Shown: piece after piece, positions 43,018 through 52,793 of the stretch
How positions within the stretch are numbered: position 1 is the stretch's first letter
Layout: every line of letters starts with the position of its first letter
DNA from: Piezodorus guildinii
Lineage: Eukaryota > Arthropoda > Insecta > Hemiptera > Pentatomidae
Assembly (NCBI GenBank): GCA_023052935.1
Contig: CM041294.1
Span: 21,538,635 to 21,602,634 of the forward strand
DNA: 64,000 bases
Direction: 5' to 3'
Notes under the pieces: generated by a model
Told to the model about the DNA's origin: nothing
Databases searched by the model: none
The model's input: the letters and a program-made list of their open reading frames with translations, nothing else
Made by a program: the position numbers and the translations under genes

Positions 43018-43915
43018 TTGGGTTGATGCAAAATTAATGCAGGTTTTTAGTAGGTATTGTAAATACGCCATATCTTTACTTTAACCATATATATTTAATC
43101 AAAATAATTTCCATCTGAATCAATGCACTTTTGCCAACGTTCAACAAGCTTTCTTATTCCACCAGAAAAAAAATCCGAATCCCTGGACTCAATGAAATCA
43201 CGAAAAGAATTTTCAATGTCGTCCTGGTTTTGAAAATTTTTCTCCCTCAAAAAGTTGTCCAGATGCCTGAAAAAGTGGAAGTCTGTAGGAGAGAGGTCAG
43301 GTGAATAAGGCGGATGTTGGAGAACTTCGTAGCCCAACTCGTGCAGTCGTCGAAGCGTTGGTTGTGCAACGTGTGGTCTGGCGTTATCGTGGAGCAGGAT
43401 CGGCCCCTTCCGATTCATCAATGCTGGGCAAAGACGTTGCAATTTTTGAGTTCCGAGTTCCGCCGCCATTTCTCGTGTGGTTTTGGTTGGGTCTTCTTCC
43501 ACTTTTGTCCTCAGCTGGTCGTTGTCCAGAGCAAGATGACGGCCCCGACCTTCCTTGTCTTCGAGGTCGAAATCTCCTCTGCGAAACTTCTGGAACCAAC
43601 GCTGCACCGTGCACTCATTAATAGCCCCCTGACCCACACTTCATTAATATTACGAGCCGTTTGCGCAGCGCTGCGCCCTAATTTAAATTCATAAAAATAA
43701 ATTTGACGAAAATCGCACTTTGACATTTTCGATTCAAGACCTTTGAACACACTGAACAAAACGATTTTACTAAACAAATTCATGGTGAAAGAGAGGGTAT
43801 TAGATAAGTTTTGTTTTGGTATAATAATGATCAATGTTAGGATTAGCTTTGTTTACACAATTGGAATTAAGATATTGCAATAGAGGAAACCTGCATTAAT
43901 TTTGCATCAACCCAA
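43018..43915 (-). mobile_element. Deleted mariner (cecropia/Hsmar1-like) with perfect TIRs
   Basis: 898 bp. The 29-bp inverted ends are identical on both sides (outermost TTGGGTTGATGCAAAATTAA). TA lies at 43016-43017 and 43916-43917. Full-length mariners are about 1.3 kb, so roughly 390 bp are missing internally. The intact TIRs would let it be mobilised by a transposase supplied from elsewhere. Confidence 0.93.
43095..43726 (-). pseudogene. Mariner transposase, internally deleted and frameshifted
   Basis: Starts at ATG 43726 (MSKCDFRQIYFYEFKLGRSA, AQTARNINE); a one-base shift near 43636 moves to the frame GQGAINECTVQRWFQKFRRG, the paired helix-turn-helix linker. After REMAAELG about 130 residues are lost, including the first catalytic Asp. 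It resumes LCPALMNRKGPILLHDNARP (second Asp) and LQHPPYSPDLSPTDFHFFRH (third Asp), and ends WQKCIDSDGNYFD as in the Hsmar1/cecropia group. It could bind DNA at best and cannot catalyse transposition. Confidence 0.9.
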
Positions 43916-43965
43916 TAGTTACAAAGTAAGGAGCATTGTGGATTTTTCGTAAGACCTATTCAAAA

Positions 43966-44100
43966 AAGTAACTTTTCTCTTTCATAAAATTCTTCTCCAG
44001 ACTTATTTAAACATAACAAAAAAAGAATTAGAGAAATCGGTCATGCCGCTCGCGCGTGATGCGATCACCAATGGAAAAGGGGATTCATTTATATATATTT
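43966..44100 (+). repeat. Dispersed repeat R5, copy 2
   Basis: AAAGTAACTTTTCTCTTTC...AAAGAATTAGAGAAATCGGTC...GCGTGATGCGATCACCAATGGAAAAGGGGATTCATTTATATATA, parallel to copy 1 at 42527. Confidence 0.6.
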
Positions 44101-44436
44101 GTACTTACTTGAGTGAATAATTTTATTTTTAGGTCTAAGAAAGTGATACATATTTTTCAATCAATAATCTTTTTATTTATTTTTTATCACCAACGTTGAA
44201 AATGGTAAAAGGCTGAATAGTTGGAGAGAAAAATGAAAAGATTGTTGAGTGAAAAATATGAATCACTTGTTTTATTTAAAAGGAACCTAAAAATAATTTT
44301 ATAAATTACAATCATCAAGGAGGGGTATGTTTATTAAACAATAATCATTGTTCTTTGGTACAATAATCATGTGTGACTGACAACAGAATATAAAAAACTC
44401 GGTTGTTAAAATCAATTTAAAAACTATTTAAAAAAA
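44101..44436. other. No gene seen
   Basis: AT-rich, unassigned. Confidence 0.5.
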
Positions 44437-45280
44437 TCTGGTGCGGGCAACACACGCCATTCACTTGACTCCATTCTTAAAATCAATGATAGAATTTTCA
44501 AATACAGATAGAAAAAAAAATATGAAAAAATAATAAAGAATTAATTAAATTGAATTAATATAGAAACATGTGTTTTATTAAAAAAAATATTATATTATTA
44601 TCTAAAACAATTACGCAGTTTTATCGGCTTTTTATCACTCTCTATTTACTTTTAAAAGCTTGTGTATGAGATAATATTTTTTCTAAAATCTTTAGCTTTA
44701 AAAGAGTATATCATACATGGAAATTACTGCTCTAATGTTCAAAAACAAAAATTGCATAAAAAAATATTTTTTTTCTATTTTCTCCTTTAGTTGGGTATCG
44801 AATTCATTCAATTTATATATTTGCCTGTTTTTCATCAGTGGTAACAAGATAATGTAGTTTTTTTATAGAATCAACAAAATTAAAGGTACTTTAGAGAAAG
44901 AAAATTTAAAATATCGGCATTTAAGTCCTGTTAGACCATTTTAATTCAAATGAAACCTAAATGATATTAAAGGTGATCACATTGTACATCGATATAGCGA
45001 GTTTAATCAAAATCGTCGGACCCGTTTTTGAGAAAATCGAAAAAAGGTGCAAAATGCATATTATAAAGTGGCTCTTCTGGTAAGCTCATTTTGATGAAAA
45101 AGGTTTTGTAACGTCTCGGGCGTATATTTGTCTTACCACACACACACACACAGACCTTTTTGCGGGACTTGGTTATTTGGACTCAGAGGACCCTAAAATG
45201 TGTATTTCCGTTGAAAACTGTAATTCGAAAATTTTTACGATCGCAATACTTTCTCTTACTATATATAGTAAGTGAAACTA
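44437..45280 (+). repeat. R3 repeat, copy a
   Basis: Begins TCTGGTGCGGGCAACACACG and ends with the 18-bp palindrome CTTACTATATATAGTAAG (45255-45272) plus TGAAAC. It contains the family landmarks: TTTCTAAAATCTTTAGC, AATTAAAGGTACTTTAG, GTTTAATCAAAATCGTCGGA, a CA run and GGACTTGGTTATTTGGACTC. A ~35-bp deletion lies before the CA run. Diverged R3-like sequence continues at 45340-45530. Confidence 0.85.
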
Positions 45281-45339
45281 AAATTCGAGTGACAAAATTC
45301 CAAGTGATTTACGTCCACTTTCGTTTTGAACATATGTTT

Positions 45340-45530
45340 TAGATGAAATAATATATAAATAGGTAATTGTTATGTACAATAATCACGTAAGTTTATGTCC
45401 TATTCGTCACTTTACTTTACCTTTCATAACTTTATATATAAGATTACACATTTTCTCAAATCTTCAGATTTCCAACGGTATATTATACATCTACATTACT
45501 ATTCAATCGTATATGAATATTCGATCTAAA
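45340..45530 (+). repeat. Diverged R3-like piece
   Basis: TATGTCCTATTCGTCACTTTACTTTACC, CTCAAATCTTCAGATTTCCAACGGTATATTATACAT parallels the middle of the R3 copy on the opposite strand at 17.40-17.48 kb. Confidence 0.5.
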
Positions 45531-46167
45531 AACTCAATTCAGATCTGACTACTGAGCAATAAAATTAATTTGCGACTACTAATCCATGTTGTTTTAGTAA
45601 ACTCAATGAAAAATCGAGGTAAGATTGAAGAAGCTGATATATACATGTGAAGTGTGTAGGAGTTCCATTTCAGGATCATCAATTTGGCAGAGGTAAGCTC
45701 CATCAGTCCAACCCTCTTACTTAGATGGAAGGATTGCAACCCATGGTCCATTATATCATCAACCTCTCTCACTTCTAAGGGCTCTCTTTTTTTTTGTTAT
45801 ACAACGAGGATCCTTGTCTTACAAACCTATTTATCAATAAATAGATGATAGCAAACAATAGTTGTCCTAAAACTTAAAAACTATTATATGTTAAAAAAAT
45901 CGAATGCGGCCAACAAACGACTTTTAATAATATTATTTGATTCAATTGGTCCAAGAATATCGGTTGATAAAATCACTTAAAAAATTATTAAAGATAGACT
46001 TGGAAAAGTTTAAAGAATTACGTTCAGTTTTGTTATAGATATATGTTTGTAAAATTAGATTTTAATCCGAACATAAAAAAAAACAAACAAAAACAAACTG
46101 AAACCTATCAGAAATAGTTCTGTACCCTTACCTAACAATGATCGAGTATAGAAGACCGATGAGATGT
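45531..46167. other. No gene; worn R3 start near 45895
   Basis: AAATCGAATGCGGCCAACAAACGACTTTTAA at about 45898 resembles the R3 5' end. The rest is unassigned. Confidence 0.4.
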
Positions 46168-46386
46168 GGGGGCACGGTAGCCGAGTGGGTCAGCGCGCGT
46201 TGCTTTGACGCGCGTTGACTAGCAACCACAGAGAACCAAAAATTAGAAACCATAAAATTACGTGTTCGAGTCTCGGTACCGAGAGGACTTTTATCTCGGC
46301 ATTTATACCCTCACTCCCTGGTCTGAGAAACCCCGTATAGCCTTCAAAGGTGAGATAGGGGTGAAAAAAAAACAAAAAAAAAAAAA
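46168..46386 (+). repeat. SINE S2 copy (Leu/Ser tRNA-like head)
   Basis: GGGGGCACGGTAGCCGAGTGGGTC contains the A box (46178-46189). The B box GTGTTCGAGTCTC is at 46262-46274, spaced widely as in class II tRNAs with a long variable arm. The body shows CTTTTATCTCGGC and AGCCTTCAAAGGTGAGATAGGGG, then an A-rich tail (46364-46386). Same family as 60117-60325. Confidence 0.8.
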
Positions 46387-46756
46387 CCTGTGCCACTACA
46401 ACCCATGAAGGGTCTTGGGATCAGTACATATAGAGATTCGTACTGTTTCTAGGCCAACGGCAGTGCAATGAGGTGATTAGGCCTTAATCGCGCTCAGCCG
46501 CCAGGTTTTTCTCCAATTAATTTAGGTACCCACTTTATAGAGGCTGGGTCTGCCCCAGAAGGGTCTCCATACCCTAGGGTCGCTCCCCGACTGAATTTAA
46601 TTATTTATTTATTTTGTAACATAAAGGCTTTTCAACCATAAAGGTTATACCCGACTGAATTAACAGAATAAATAATATTCTGCCATATCCGAAATTCGAA
46701 CCCAGGACCCGGAGCACAGCAGACTAGCGCTCTATGCACTAGACCACGCCGCTCCC
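46387..46756 (-). repeat. SINE S1 copy with a 52-bp insert
   Basis: Complete S1 on the minus strand, from GGGGAGCGGCGTGGTCTAG at 46756 to CCACAGG-side text at 46387, where its T-rich tail (A on plus) merges with the A tail of S2. The body is interrupted at 46598-46649. Confidence 0.85.
46598..46649 (-). repeat. 52-bp retroposed LINE tail with 12-bp TSD
   Basis: CCCGACTGAATT is present at 46586-46597 and 46650-46661; other S1 copies have it once. On the minus strand the insert ends AAAATAAATAAATAATTAA, i.e. an A-rich tail, so it is an extremely 5'-truncated retroposed end. Source family unknown. Confidence 0.75.
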
Positions 46757-46959
46757 CTTAATAAGTAGTACTTATTTTTAATTGTGTGCCTACGTTTCGG
46801 CCTACATCTTACCTTATTAAATGGCAAAAAGTCCCAGGGTTCTCCCCGCGTCGAGTTTTGTAGGGAGAGGGTGAGAATCAGAAAAACAAATTTCTTTCCA
46901 TTTTTTGTGAATATCTCAAAAATTTCTTCTATCGAAAAAAACAATCTGCATAAAATTAA

Positions 46960-47282
46960 GGGAGCGACGTGGTCTAGAGGATTGATCACTAGTCTGCTGT
47001 GCTCCGGGTCCTGGGTTCGAATCCCGGCTGTGACAGAATATTATTTATTCTGTCAAATCAGTCGGGGAGCGACCCTAGGGTATTGAGACCCTCCTGGGGC
47101 AGACCCAGCCTCTATAAAGTGGGTACCCAAATTAATTGGGAAAAAACCTGACGGCTGAGCGCAATTAAGGCCCAATCACCTCATTGCACTGCCGTTGGCC
47201 TAGAAACAGTACCAATATCTATATGTATTGAGCCCTAGACCCTTCATAGATTGTAGTGGTACAGGTTTTTTTTTTTTTTTAA
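46960..47282 (+). repeat. SINE S1 copy, complete, with T15 tail and TSD
   Basis: GGGAGCGACGTGGTCTAGAGG (A box) and CTGGGTTCGAATCCCGG (B box) are followed by the S1 body. The copy ends GTGGTACAGG plus 15 T (47266-47280) and AA. The 11-bp target duplication CATAAAATTAA is at 46949-46959 and 47283-47293. The best-preserved S1 member, defining its ends. Confidence 0.9.
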
Positions 47283-47449
47283 CATAAAATTAAAGTACTT
47301 AAAAATATCTTCAAAAATGATTATATACATTTGTAAAATGAATAGCTACGGAGATATTGATGGGATAATATACGGCATACGAGTATATTTGGCGAAATAA
47401 ACTTAGAAAATTTTAGGTTCAATTTGAAATATGTTGAACTACCTTTCTA

Positions 47450-47696
47450 CATTAACCTTTCGACCGACGAGCATTAGTTTACTTTTTGTAGGATTTATTT
47501 CATTCCTCTTTAGTTCTTCTGACCATTTGTTGATAGCCATCTGAAGTCTTTCTTGGGTGTCGTCAAACAGCACCACGTCATCAGCTTACAGCCGGGCTTG
47601 TGCCTGCACAGGCATTAAATTTCAGTATCCTACTGTTGTTGCTCTGGGTGTCCTTCCCTTGCAGACCTTCCATACTTCATCCATGTATATAATGAA
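47450..47696 (-). pseudogene. LINE RT fragment L3, distal half
   Basis: Minus strand: FIIYMDEVWKVCKGRTPRA, then after a stop ADDVVLFDDTQERLQMAINKW and SEELKRNEINPTKSKLMLVG. The catalytic loop is ADDVVL with one residue before it lost or mutated. It continues the LINE at 49271-50040; the Helitron between them separates two adjacent codons. Confidence 0.8.
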
Positions 47697-47843
47697 CGAG
47701 CTGTTGCCCACGACTTCGTCTGCGTCAATTTCTGTTATTATGATCGCGATGAAGAAGTTTTTAAAAGAATATAATTTAAAGTACTTCTGCGTAAATGGTA
47801 TTTTTAGATTTATTTTCTAGTGGCAGAACATACTGATTTTATT

Positions 47844-47987
47844 TAAAATAAACATTTCGGTTATCTGGTTAGTGATTTTGCTCTTTTAAGATTTATGAAT
47901 TAAAAATAAATAAATAAATTAATAGTTGTGGAATATACTTATTAAATGAAAAGAAATACGAATTTCGAATACTTTTGACACTCACTG
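47844..47987 (-). repeat. Remnant of the Tc1-like insert in H3
   Basis: CGAATACTTTTGACACTCACTG at 47966-47987 is the complement of the Tc1-like end at 5828. It sits next to GGCCGATTG, the same Helitron site as in H1. The other side is deleted together with some Helitron sequence. Confidence 0.7.
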
Positions 47988-48304
47988 AAGTTGGCCGATT
48001 GAAAAGCAGTCTTGACGTAAATCGATTCCTACGTGTTTAAATGTTTGCCTCTGTGAATTATTAATTGTTACGGTAAAAGGTAACTTAATGGGAAATTGAA
48101 TTATTTTGAAATTAAAAGGTAAATCATTTGGAATGATTGCGGTGCGAGGTTAATTTCCCCCGTTTTTTCCCACATTTTCCACTGATTCTTCCCTCGCAGC
48201 GTGATGTTATATAGCCTAAAGCCTTCCTCGATAAATGGAATATTCAACACAAAAAGAATTTTTCAATTCGAACTAGTAGTTTCTGAGACAAATAAACAAA
48301 AAAA

Positions 48305-49075
48305 TCTGGTGCGAGCAACACACGACTTTCACTTACCTCAATTTTTAAAATCAATGAAAGGATTTTCAAATACAGTTAGAGATAAAAATACGTGAAATTA
48401 TTAAGGAATTAATCAAATTAAATTTCTATAGAAACATGTGTTTGATTCAAAAATCTATTATATTATTATCTAAAATAATCAGTTAGTTTTATGTTCATTT
48501 CATCACTCTCTATTAACTTTTAAAAGCTTGTGTATGAGATGATAATTTTTCTAAAATCTTTAGCTTTCCAACGGTATATCATACATGTATATTACTGCTC
48601 TTATGTTCAAAAACGAAAAATTGCATTAAAAAAATATTTTTTCTGTTTTCTCCTTTAGTTGGGTATCGAATTTATTCAATTTATATATTTACCAGTTTTT
48701 CATCAGCGTTAACAAGATAATCTAGTTATTATTATTAAATCTACAAAATTAAAGGTACTTTAGGGGAAGACAATTTAAAATATCGGCATTTAAGCCCGGT
48801 CAGACCATTTTTATCTAAATAAAACCTACATGATATTAAAGCCCATTAAATTTTACATCGATATAGCGAGTTTAATCAAAATCGTCGGAACCGTTTTTGA
48901 GAAAATCGAAAAAAGGTGCAAAATGCATAGTATGAAGTGCCTCTTCTGGTAGGCTCATTTAGATGAAAAAAGTTTTGTCACGTCTCGGGCGTATAGTTGT
49001 CTTAAATATGAAATTTCAGTTTCATAGGACTTACCGTTTCCGCCCGGGAGTTACCACACACCCACACACACACAG

Positions 49076-49107
<32 letters not shown>

Positions 49108-49233
49108 ACCTTTTTGCGGGACTTGGTTATTTGGACTCAGGGGACCCTAAAACGTGTATTTCCGTTGAAAACTGGAATTCGAAAATTTTCACGATCGCAA
49201 TACTTCCCCTTACTATATATAGTAAGTGAAAGT
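48305..49233 (+). repeat. R3 repeat, copy b
   Basis: TCTGGTGCGAGCAACACACG...ACTTTCACTTAC at the start; GTAAGTGAAAGT at the end (49222-49233) is its exact complement. The palindrome CTTACTATATATAGTAAG is at 49209-49226. A long CA run lies at 49050-49100. Inserted in Helitron H3, in its CAAACAAACAAAC tract, with loss of about ten Helitron bases. Confidence 0.9.
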
Positions 49234-49270
49234 AAAAACAAACTCTTCAGCTTTATAATATTAGTATAGA

Positions 49271-50040
49271 TAATAATGGGCTTAAGCTATTTCCTTGCTT
49301 GAGGCCTTTATAAAACTTAAAAAGGTCAGATTCAGACCCGTTGAGCCGCACTATTCCCATGGGATACGCCGATTTGATTGCACTTATCAGGTTGGTTGGC
49401 ACCCTCTCTCCAGTAGTGCATTCCAAATCTCTTGGCGAGGAATCGAGTCGAACGCAGCCTTCAAGTCCAGAAACCCCAAAAATAGCCTCTTTCCTCTATC
49501 CCATGTTTTCTCAAAACTATCCTTAGTCAGAAAATATGATCCTGGGTTCGCCTCCCTGGTCTACAGCCAGCCTGCTCCTCTTCCAGATCATGCTCCAACA
49601 ATCTCCTAAGCCTGCGTTCCAATATTCTTGTTATAATTTATATACTACTGAGGATATGCATATTGGTCTATAGTTCTCACATTTTTTTTGGTTGCTTTTC
49701 TTAAAAAATTGAGTTATAATATTATTTTTCCAGTCCTGTGATACTTTGTTTTAGGACAAGACCTATTGAATGAGGTTCTGTAGACACTTAACGATTATTT
49801 AATGAATTCTGGCATATTATAATCCCTGCCTGCTGCATTGTCCAGTTTTATTTTCTCCATAGCCAGTATGATTTCATCTTCCTCTATAATGTCATCCTCA
49901 CTATTCTCATTACTCTCCATCTGGTTTTCACGAATTCTAGGTCTTCGACAGCCATCATATCGAGGACACTGTATTGATCCTAATCGCAGCGTCTTGATCC
50001 CAAAACTCTCTACATATGTTCTCTTTCTTCAAAAATAACT
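49271..50040 (-). pseudogene. LINE RT fragment L3, proximal half
   Basis: Minus strand with many stops. ENQMESNENSEDDIIEEDEI, EKIKLDNAAGRDYNMPEF (template-binding motif region), EHDLEEEQAGCRPGRRTQDH, DLKAAFD-like text, then YKGLKQGNSLSPLL at the Helitron junction. Old and inactive; target of the Helitron. Confidence 0.75.
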
Positions 50041-50297
50041 TTTAGGAGACGGTCCAGTAATTTCGGAGAAAAGCCGCGGACGGCATTCAGACAGATTTTT
50101 TTTTATTCGTTACTCAAGCTCTGCTTAAGACCTAAATGTTTAAGGAGTGGTGGGATTTTTTTTCTTTGTCGATTATTAAAAATAATAAGCACAAAAAAAA
50201 AACTGTTTCTATTTTTAATAAAGTTGCTATAAACATGATTTCCGTCCAATTATAATGTAATGATCATGAAGTGACAATGGTCGACTGTTTGTATATA
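50041..50297. other. No gene seen
   Basis: Low-complexity A/T-rich DNA. 50262-50297 (ATGAAGTGACAATGGTCGAC) recurs inverted at 53911-53945. Confidence 0.5.
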
Positions 50298-50847
50298 TGA
50301 GAGAAGTTGGTTGAGGGTGCAGTCAATTTAACAAACAATTAAGCGTAAACTTATTGGTGCCGACGGTTCGGCCTAAATTATAGGCCTTCTTTAGGGCTAT
50401 AAGAAAAACAAAGTATTCTATTTTATTTGTTAACTATATAACGTCTCACATTAATTAAAAATGTATGTAATTACTAAAATAAGTAATTAATTAAAACTGT
50501 AAAATATAACACACCTTTTATCAAAATTTCTTCCCCCCTTTTGTTTTTGTTTGTAGAAATTATTACATTTATCGATTGTCATTACTACTATTTCACTTTA
50601 AGAAATTATTACATTTATCGATTGTCATTACTACTATTTCACTTTGTTTGTAATCTTCAGTACAATTTATTTTTCTTATCATCTTTATATATTGTATTCC
50701 ACTGCTGGTTGTTATCTTTGTTTTTTTTGTTTTTCTTATAGCCCTGAAGAAGGCCTATAATTTAGGCCGAAACGTCGGCACCAATAAATTAAGCTTACGG
50801 TTAATTGTGTGTTAAATTGACTGCACCCCGAACCAACTTCTCTCATT
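50298..50847. mobile_element. Foldback element R4, copy 1
   Basis: Inverted arms of about 115 bp: 50298-50412 and 50729-50847. Outer ends are ATGAGAGAAGTTGG; the arms contain GTGCAGTCAATTTAACA, CAATTAAGC and GCCGACGTTTCGGCC. Each arm itself holds a hairpin (GGCCTATAATTTAGGCC). The centre has a 46-bp unit repeated twice (50555-50600, 50601-50646). No protein. Class unknown; possibly a non-autonomous DNA transposon. Confidence 0.8.
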
Positions 50848-50908
50848 TATTTTTATAATTTAATGTTTATTTTACATTTGAACGTTAATGAACAAATAGT
50901 GTATGATT

Positions 50909-51251
50909 CCCGTGCAGTCAATTTAACTCACAATTAAGCGTAAACTTAACCGACGTTTCAGCCTAAATTATAGGCCTTATTAAGGGCTATAAGAAAAACA
51001 AAGTATTCTATTTTATTTGTTAACTATATAACGTCTCACATTAATTAAAAGTAATTATTTAATTAAATAAGTAATTAATAAAAACTGTTAAATATAACAC
51101 ACAATGATTGTTGTTGACTGACGCCTTCTCAGCTCACACAATCACCCTGAAGAAGACCTATAATTTAGGCCGAAACGTCGGCACCAATAAATTAAATTTA
51201 CGCTTAATTGTGTGTTTAATTGACTGCACCCTGAACCAACTTCTCTCATAT
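50909..51251. mobile_element. Foldback element R4, copy 2
   Basis: Same arms as copy 1 (GTGCAGTCAATTTAACTCACAATTAAGCG at the left, CTGCACCCTGAACCAACTTCTCTCAT at the right), shorter centre, and ACACAATC before CCTGAAGAAGACC. The left arm lacks the outer ATGAGAGAAGTTGG and starts directly after TATGATTCCC. Confidence 0.8.
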
Positions 51252-52793
51252 AATATAATGATAATCATTTTTCCAATAAAATATTTCATGAAACGATTTA
51301 TCCGTTTATCGACAGAAGAAATTACATTGGGGGCTGATTTGATTTCAAATTACTTGCACATTGGTTTTCTCCGACTCGGTAATAAACCTGTCCGCATTAA
51401 ATTGGTCCATTCGTTATTTCACGTTTCATCTCACTAAGAAATAAAAATCCCAGCGGGAGTAGTGAAGCAACAAAATTTATCGACGCAATTTTCATCCATG
51501 GCATATTGCCCCTGCTGTGGCTAGGATTTCGTTATCTAACACGAAGTTAAGCTTTGAAATTTACTTTCATTTAGTGGTAATACGGTTTTGATCCTCTGCA
51601 GTTCATATTAGTTCGTTAGGAAGAGCTCAATAAAAGTCAGAATCGCATAACTAGGAAAAATTGTTCTTTGTTTGCTGGAAGGATTAATTATATGGTTCAT
51701 GGGTTGAAATTTAGTAATAATTATTTTTTTAAATGCTCTATTAGTAATTGTTTATTTCTTTCAAAAAGACTAAAGTGTTCTAATTATATTTTGTTACTAT
51801 TGATAATTTTTGTTAGTGAGAACTCAATACATGCCAGAATCAGACTACCAAGAAAATACTTTTTAGTTCGTAAGAAAAATTAATTATTGAAACTGAATGA
51901 TTGCCTGTTGGGATGAGCGACGTTAAAACAAAATAAAAGCAAAGATGGGCTAACGCAGACTCGATACCGTTTCGAGAAGAGCTGGTCTTGAGTACTTAAC
52001 ATTAAAATAAAAAAATAGGTAATATTAAATAAAAAGATAAAATTGAAAGGAAACAAAATAAATACAAATTTAATAAAAAATTAGGAAAATTTACAAAAAT
52101 ATAAAAACCATTTGATTTATAAAAAAAATCTTCAATTAACCAAACTCTAAAAAAAAAAAGTTTAAAAATTGGATTAGTGTGTTAGTACCATTAAGAATAT
52201 TACAAAAAAATGAACAAATATAATGAGAAAAAAAATATCAGGGATAGTTAACTGTCCATAAATTCTTCGGTTCCGCACGACGGGTAGACGACTCTGGAAG
52301 AACGGTGATCCTTTGGAATGACGGTGATCTTCAAAAAGAGGAGACGAAGTCCTGATCAAAAAATGGTTTGAAGGTGCAAATCGAGAAAAGCGTGCTCTCA
52401 GCTTACTTGTGTGATCGGTACTGGCTTGAGGGCGAGGGGGGCACTCTTATCTGGCTAATCACTAACTACACTATTGAATAGAAACACTAGAAGACGTAAA
52501 CCAACAAAAAAATAAAAGTATTTTCCTCATTAAAAAAAACTATTTTTTATTTAATTTAATTTTTAAATTCCAATCAAAATATAAAGGTAAATAAAAAAAA
52601 AAAAAATATATATATATAATGTTCAGGCTCAAACAATTGTCATTAAGTATCATTAAATAAAATAAAATATTAATAGTTGTAAATTTTTATAAAGCTTTTT
52701 ATTGTTTTCACATTTTATATTACTATCCTTATTCATGAAATTTACTTTTAAATTCTATTATTTTACTATTGTTCTTGAACATTAAAATAAAAA
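51252..52793. other. No gene seen
   Basis: AT-rich with a GC-richer patch at 52260-52450 (CTGTCC..GGTTCCGCACGACGGG..GGCGAGGGGGGC) that I cannot assign. No repeat family of this window recognised. Confidence 0.5.

Larger units (their letters stand above)
42695..43963 (-). pseudogene. Jockey 3' fragment interrupted by a mariner
   Basis: Minus-strand Jockey tail reading NKLIHRDLNIPLVADLARDRYTSFN, HSNPLVRNLSS and PSRRLKRRWPRDL, with a 3' UTR and a T8 run near 42700. At 43017 it is cut in the NKL codons by the mariner and resumes at 43917 with CTCCTTACTTTGTAAC-type sequence (minus), i.e. NAPYFVTNK. Removal of the mariner and one TA rejoins the two parts. Confidence 0.85.
47697..49270 (-). mobile_element. 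Helitron H3 inserted in LINE L3
   Basis: On minus: 5' TCTATACTAATATTATAAAG at 49270, 3' GTGGGCAACAGCTCG at 47697 (CTAG changed to CTCG). Host sequence CATTATTA precedes and TTCATTATATAC follows, i.e. insertion between A and T. It contains an R3 insertion (48305-49233) and a remnant of the Tc1-like insert seen in H1 (about 47844-47987). Confidence 0.9.

Noticed and set aside
46168..46275. Possible functional tRNA gene (class II, Leu/Ser-like)
   Set aside because: Acceptor-stem halves do not pair convincingly and the sequence continues into a repeat body with an A tail found again at 60.1 kb: a SINE.
46960..47035. Possible functional tRNA gene at the S1 head
   Set aside because: The same head with the same 3' body occurs in other S1 copies, and the copy has a TSD around the whole 323 bp.
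48963..49229. Open frame at the R3 3' end (GLGYLDSGDPK..TIYSK) conserved in several copies as a possible small protein
   Set aside because: Comparing copy a with copy c, changes in this frame are mostly amino-acid altering (GAG/GGG, ATG/ACG, TGT/TGG, TCT/CCC against one silent TTT/TTC). There is no sign of protein-level constraint, and the frame runs through a CA microsatellite of varying length.
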